Below are positions 7,609 to 10,122 of a DNA stretch of 10,122 bases, piece by piece. Under the pieces are notes generated by a model. The model saw only the letters and a program-made list of their open reading frames with translations, was not told the DNA's origin and made no database searches. The translations under genes were made by a program, and so were the position numbers. Position 1 is the first letter of the stretch, and the number at the start of each line of letters is the position of its first letter. This DNA comes from Bacteroidales bacterium. GTDB lineage: Bacteria > Bacteroidota > Bacteroidia > Bacteroidales > UBA7960. The stretch covers positions 1 to 10,122 of the forward strand of contig SLPR01000400.1 in the NCBI GenBank assembly GCA_007131895.1, in the 5' to 3' direction.

Positions 7609-10122
7609 TTATTTCACCATCAACCGGGCGGTGGTACTAACCGAACCTGATACTACCCTGATCAGATAAATGCCTGATGGCCATCCGGAGATGTCAACCC
7701 GTGTTTTTTCGTTGCCTGCCACAAATCTATCCGTCAGCTGACCTTGTGTATTGTAAATGGTTACAGTGCTTCCTGCCGGACTTTGGATGGTAACACCTGC
7801 AGATGCCGGGTTGGGGTAGATGGAAATCAATGAGGCATACACCGGGTCATTGACACTTACATCATCTCCCTCCTGAAGCAGAATTGTCAAATCAAGATCG
7901 TTGTTTGCCACCAGTGTTCCCAGGTAGGTTTTAAAACCTGGTTTGGAAACTTCCATTTCAAACTCGCCGGGCAGTTGAGTGAAGTATGCAGTTCCATCTG
8001 CACCGGTTTCTCTTGTTCCTGCTCTTTCGATTTTCACCATGGCCTCTGCAAGGGGCATTTCATCAGACTGGCTCTTTACCGTCAGGTTAATATGATAAAA
8101 CGGACGCGGCACAGGTAAATTGGTAAACACTTTATAATTTCTCGGCTCAAAATAGAAGGAGTGGTTACCGGGGTTGGACACCTCTATCGCTTCACCGGTA
8201 AAATAGTTGTACCAGGTTCCGGCATGTTGAAATCCGGGAGCCATATCGAAACCATTGACCCCCATGTTGGCGGCAATCACCACATTCATGCTTTCATGAC
8301 TTACCCATGCTCTTTTGCCCAGTCCGCCCAGGTCATGGGCAAACTGTCCGAAGCGGAATGCATCATGCGTACGCAGTTGTATCATGCCGTTGTACACCCG
8401 GTGCAGGCGCTGTCTTTCGGGCATGTCCCAGTAATCCCAGCGGGGAGGTTTGGCTGCTGTGCGGTCTCCACCATAAAAGATAGAGTAATCGTACCCGATT
8501 TCTCCAAATTGCCAGATCATCTTGGGGCCGGGGATACCCAGGAAAAGAACAGCTGCCATTTCCATGTGATTCAGTGCTGTAAGGGTGTCGCCAAGGTTGT
8601 AGTTTCCTGATGAATTGCCATAGGTTAAAGCCTCAAACATCAGCCGTTCCTCATCATGGTTTTCCATATAGTCAATCAGGTTCGGGTAATTCCATCCGCG
8701 CGTGCTGTGGTGTGCCCATGCCAGTGATGAATTTTGCTGGTAACCCATGGCTACCTGTTTATAGTTGTCGTGCATGGCACTCCAGAGCATCATGCCCGTA
8801 TTGGCCAGTACGGTTTCTTCGTCATTGGCAGCAAAGTGCTCAAGGATTACATAGGCATTGGGTTTGACAGATTTGATGTGGTTGTAATAATCGGTGAGGA
8901 TGTTGATGCGGCTTTGATCATAAGCGCTCCAGGCGCCCATATCATCACCTGAATAATTCTGGGTAAGTCCCTTGGAGAGGTCGATGCGGTAGCCGTCGAC
9001 GTTAAATTCGGTGAGCCAGTATTCAAATACCCTCTTGAAAAACGCTCTTACATGGGGGCTTTCATGGTTAAAATCATATCCAACGCTATAAGGATGAGGT
9101 GCCTGCTGGTTAAACCAGGGGTTCTCGGGCAGGGGTTGTCCGAACTCTCCGGCCGTGGGGTCAAAGTACATGTTTACCATGGGATTTTGACCAAAGGCAT
9201 GATTGGGTACAACATCCAGGATAACCGCAATATCGCGCAAATGGCAGGCATCAATAAACTCTTTGTAGGCCTGTCGGGTACCATAGTATTTGTCGGTAGC
9301 GAAGAAGAAGTTGGGTGCATAGCCCCATGAGTCGTTGCCGTCAAATTCCATGATGGGCATCAGCTGAATGGCGTTTACTCCCAAATCCTGCAAATAATCG
9401 AGTTTGTCGATAACCTCAGTGATATGTCGTGAATCGAGAAAATCTCGCACCAGCAATTCATAAATCACCAGGTCCTGCTGGGTTTCATTGATGGCAACAG
9501 GAGTAAAATCGGGAACCTCCCACTGGTATTGTGCTCTGCCCGGGTGCATGATGCTTACAATGCCCGTGGTTTTGCCAAAGGGATAAGGCTTCAGGCTGGG
9601 ATAAGTAGAAGCGGGAATCCAGGGATCATTCCAGGGGTCAAGGATTTTTTCTGCATAAGCATCGGGAAGTCTCATTTCACCGTCAATATAATACTGGTAA
9701 GCATATTCGGTATCAGCCCCAAGGCCGGTAAGGGTTACCCAGAATCTCTGACCGTCGGGGGTGCGTTTCATGTAATTGTCTTCATTGGGCAACCAGTCGC
9801 TGTAGTCTCCAATGGCAAAGGCAAACTGCTTCAGGCCGGCAGGGTCGTGCAAAACGAGCGTTACTGTTTGGTTGTCGATGTAATTGATGCCATTGAGCAT
9901 ATCCGCAGGCAGATCTTCCACCATCACAGGTCCACGCAGAAAAATGGCCACAGAATCCCATACCTCCCTCATGTCGTCGATGGCTTTTGCCCTTATCCAG
10001 TGGGTGCCGGGTTCGAGGGTTTGAAGCACCAGCGGCCAGGCTAAAGAGGAAGAATACTCTTCTGTGAGCAATTGGTCGTTGAGGTAAATGCTCAGGCTTT
10101 CATTTTGCAGTGCCTCCACGCA
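7609..10122 (-). CDS. Secreted GH13 alpha-amylase-family enzyme with T9SS sorting domain (N-terminus beyond window)
   Basis: The frame is open through the right edge, so the start and signal peptide are not visible; the GTG at 10119-10117 is an internal valine and counts as residue 1 below. Residues about 5-64 and 80-185 look like two beta-sandwich modules, the second resembling the CBM48/E-set unit of GH13 enzymes. The (beta/alpha)8 catalytic domain (about 215-570) has all conserved regions: DVVPNH 302-307, nucleophile Asp380 in GYRIDLSKG, acid/base Glu427 in VILEHF, and NHD with Asp489. A beta-rich domain follows to about 670, then a carboxypeptidase-regulatory-like module (about 675-750) and a type A sorting tail (about 765-836) with YPNPA, DISGWPSGIYLIRV and a final LMVK. 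T9SS would export it across the outer membrane and remove the tail, leaving it on the surface or free. It should act on alpha-glucans such as starch or glycogen, but the exact specificity (amylase, pullulanase-like or transferase) cannot be told. No SusC/SusD partner is in the window. Confidence 0.93.
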   Translation of the reverse strand, partial: CVEALQNESLSIYLNDQLLTEEYSSSLAWPLVLQTLEPGTHWIRAKAIDDMREVWDSVAIFLRGPVMVEDLPADMLNGINYIDNQTVTLVLHDPAGLKQFAFAIGDYSDWLPNEDNYMKRTPDGQRFWVTLTGLGADTEYAYQYYIDGEMRLPDAYAEKILDPWNDPWIPASTYPSLKPYPFGKTTGIVSIMHPGRAQYQWEVPDFTPVAINETQQDLVIYELLVRDFLDSRHITEVIDKLDYLQDLGVNAIQLMPIMEFDGNDSWGYAPNFFFATDKYYGTRQAYKEFIDACHLRDIAVILDVVPNHAFGQNPMVNMYFDPTAGEFGQPLPENPWFNQQAPHPYSVGYDFNHESPHVRAFFKRVFEYWLTEFNVDGYRIDLSKGLTQNYSGDDMGAWSAYDQSRINILTDYYNHIKSVKPNAYVILEHFAANDEETVLANTGMMLWSAMHDNYKQVAMGYQQNSSLAWAHHSTRGWNYPNLIDYMENHDEERLMFEALTYGNSSGNYNLGDTLTALNHMEMAAVLFLGIPGPKMIWQFGEIGYDYSIFYGGDRTAAKPPRWDYWDMPERQRLHRVYNGMIQLRTHDAFRFGQFAHDLGGLGKRAWVSHESMNVVIAANMGVNGFDMAPGFQHAGTWYNYFTGEAIEVSNPGNHSFYFEPRNYKVFTNLPVPRPFYHINLTVKSQSDEMPLAEAMVKIERAGTRETGADGTAYFTQLPGEFEMEVSKPGFKTYLGTLVANNDLDLTILLQEGDDVSVNDPVYASLISIYPNPASAGVTIQSPAGSTVTIYNTQGQLTDRFVAGNEKTRVDISGWPSGIYLIRVVSGSVSTTARLMVK

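Noticed and set aside
8161..10044. Several plus-strand open frames of about 70-170 codons opposite the GH13 gene
   Set aside because: They overlap one another and lie wholly within the strongly supported GH13 coding region; their translations show no recognisable domain or ribosome binding site.
10117..10119. GTG as a possible start codon of the GH13 gene
   Set aside because: The frame stays open to the window edge, the residues immediately after it are already part of a beta-sandwich module, and there is no signal peptide, which a T9SS cargo must have. The true start lies outside.

Overview
The window reads as chromosomal DNA of a member of the Bacteroidota. The strongest evidence is a secreted alpha-amylase-family enzyme ending in a type IX secretion (Por/T9SS) C-terminal sorting domain, a system essentially confined to that phylum. 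Supporting signs are TAnnTTTG-like promoter elements, A/T-rich leaders mostly without a strong Shine-Dalgarno sequence, and large multi-PAS histidine kinases. No genus can be assigned from the sequence alone. There is no sign of a mobile element, CRISPR array, rRNA or tRNA.

Layout, left to right. Positions 1-340 (minus strand) hold the N-terminal 113 residues of a UDP-glucose 6-dehydrogenase of the animal-like type, running off the left edge. After a 237-bp A/T-rich gap holding its probable promoter and a hairpin, 578-1948 (minus) encodes an intact cytoplasmic M20-family metallopeptidase of the carnosinase/non-specific dipeptidase type. A 265-bp divergent intergenic region (1949-2213) separates it from two plus-strand sensor kinase genes. 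The first (2214-5075) is a membrane-anchored five-PAS histidine kinase with no receiver. The second (5152-7491) is a soluble hybrid kinase arranged as degenerate receiver, PAS, PAS, HisKA, HATPase, receiver. They are 76 bp apart and are probably co-transcribed. A long hairpin with a minus-strand T-tract lies in the convergent gap. Positions 7609-10122 (minus) carry most of a GH13 enzyme with N-terminal beta-sandwich modules, a complete catalytic triad, a carboxypeptidase-regulatory-like module and the T9SS sorting tail; its N-terminus lies beyond the right edge.

How the genes fit together. UGDH (nucleotide-sugar supply for polysaccharide), the peptidase (intracellular dipeptide hydrolysis) and the GH13 enzyme (extracellular alpha-glucan breakdown) look like separate transcription units with no common pathway. 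The two kinases plausibly form one phosphorelay: both have intact catalytic motifs, the only intact receiver is at the end of the second, and neither carries a DNA-binding or enzymatic output domain. The output partner must be encoded elsewhere.

Nothing here amounts to a clearly new biological system. The items most worth a second look are the receiver-less kinase plus pseudo-receiver hybrid kinase pair, the near-symmetric divergent promoter region, and the poorly characterised type of GH13 enzyme.
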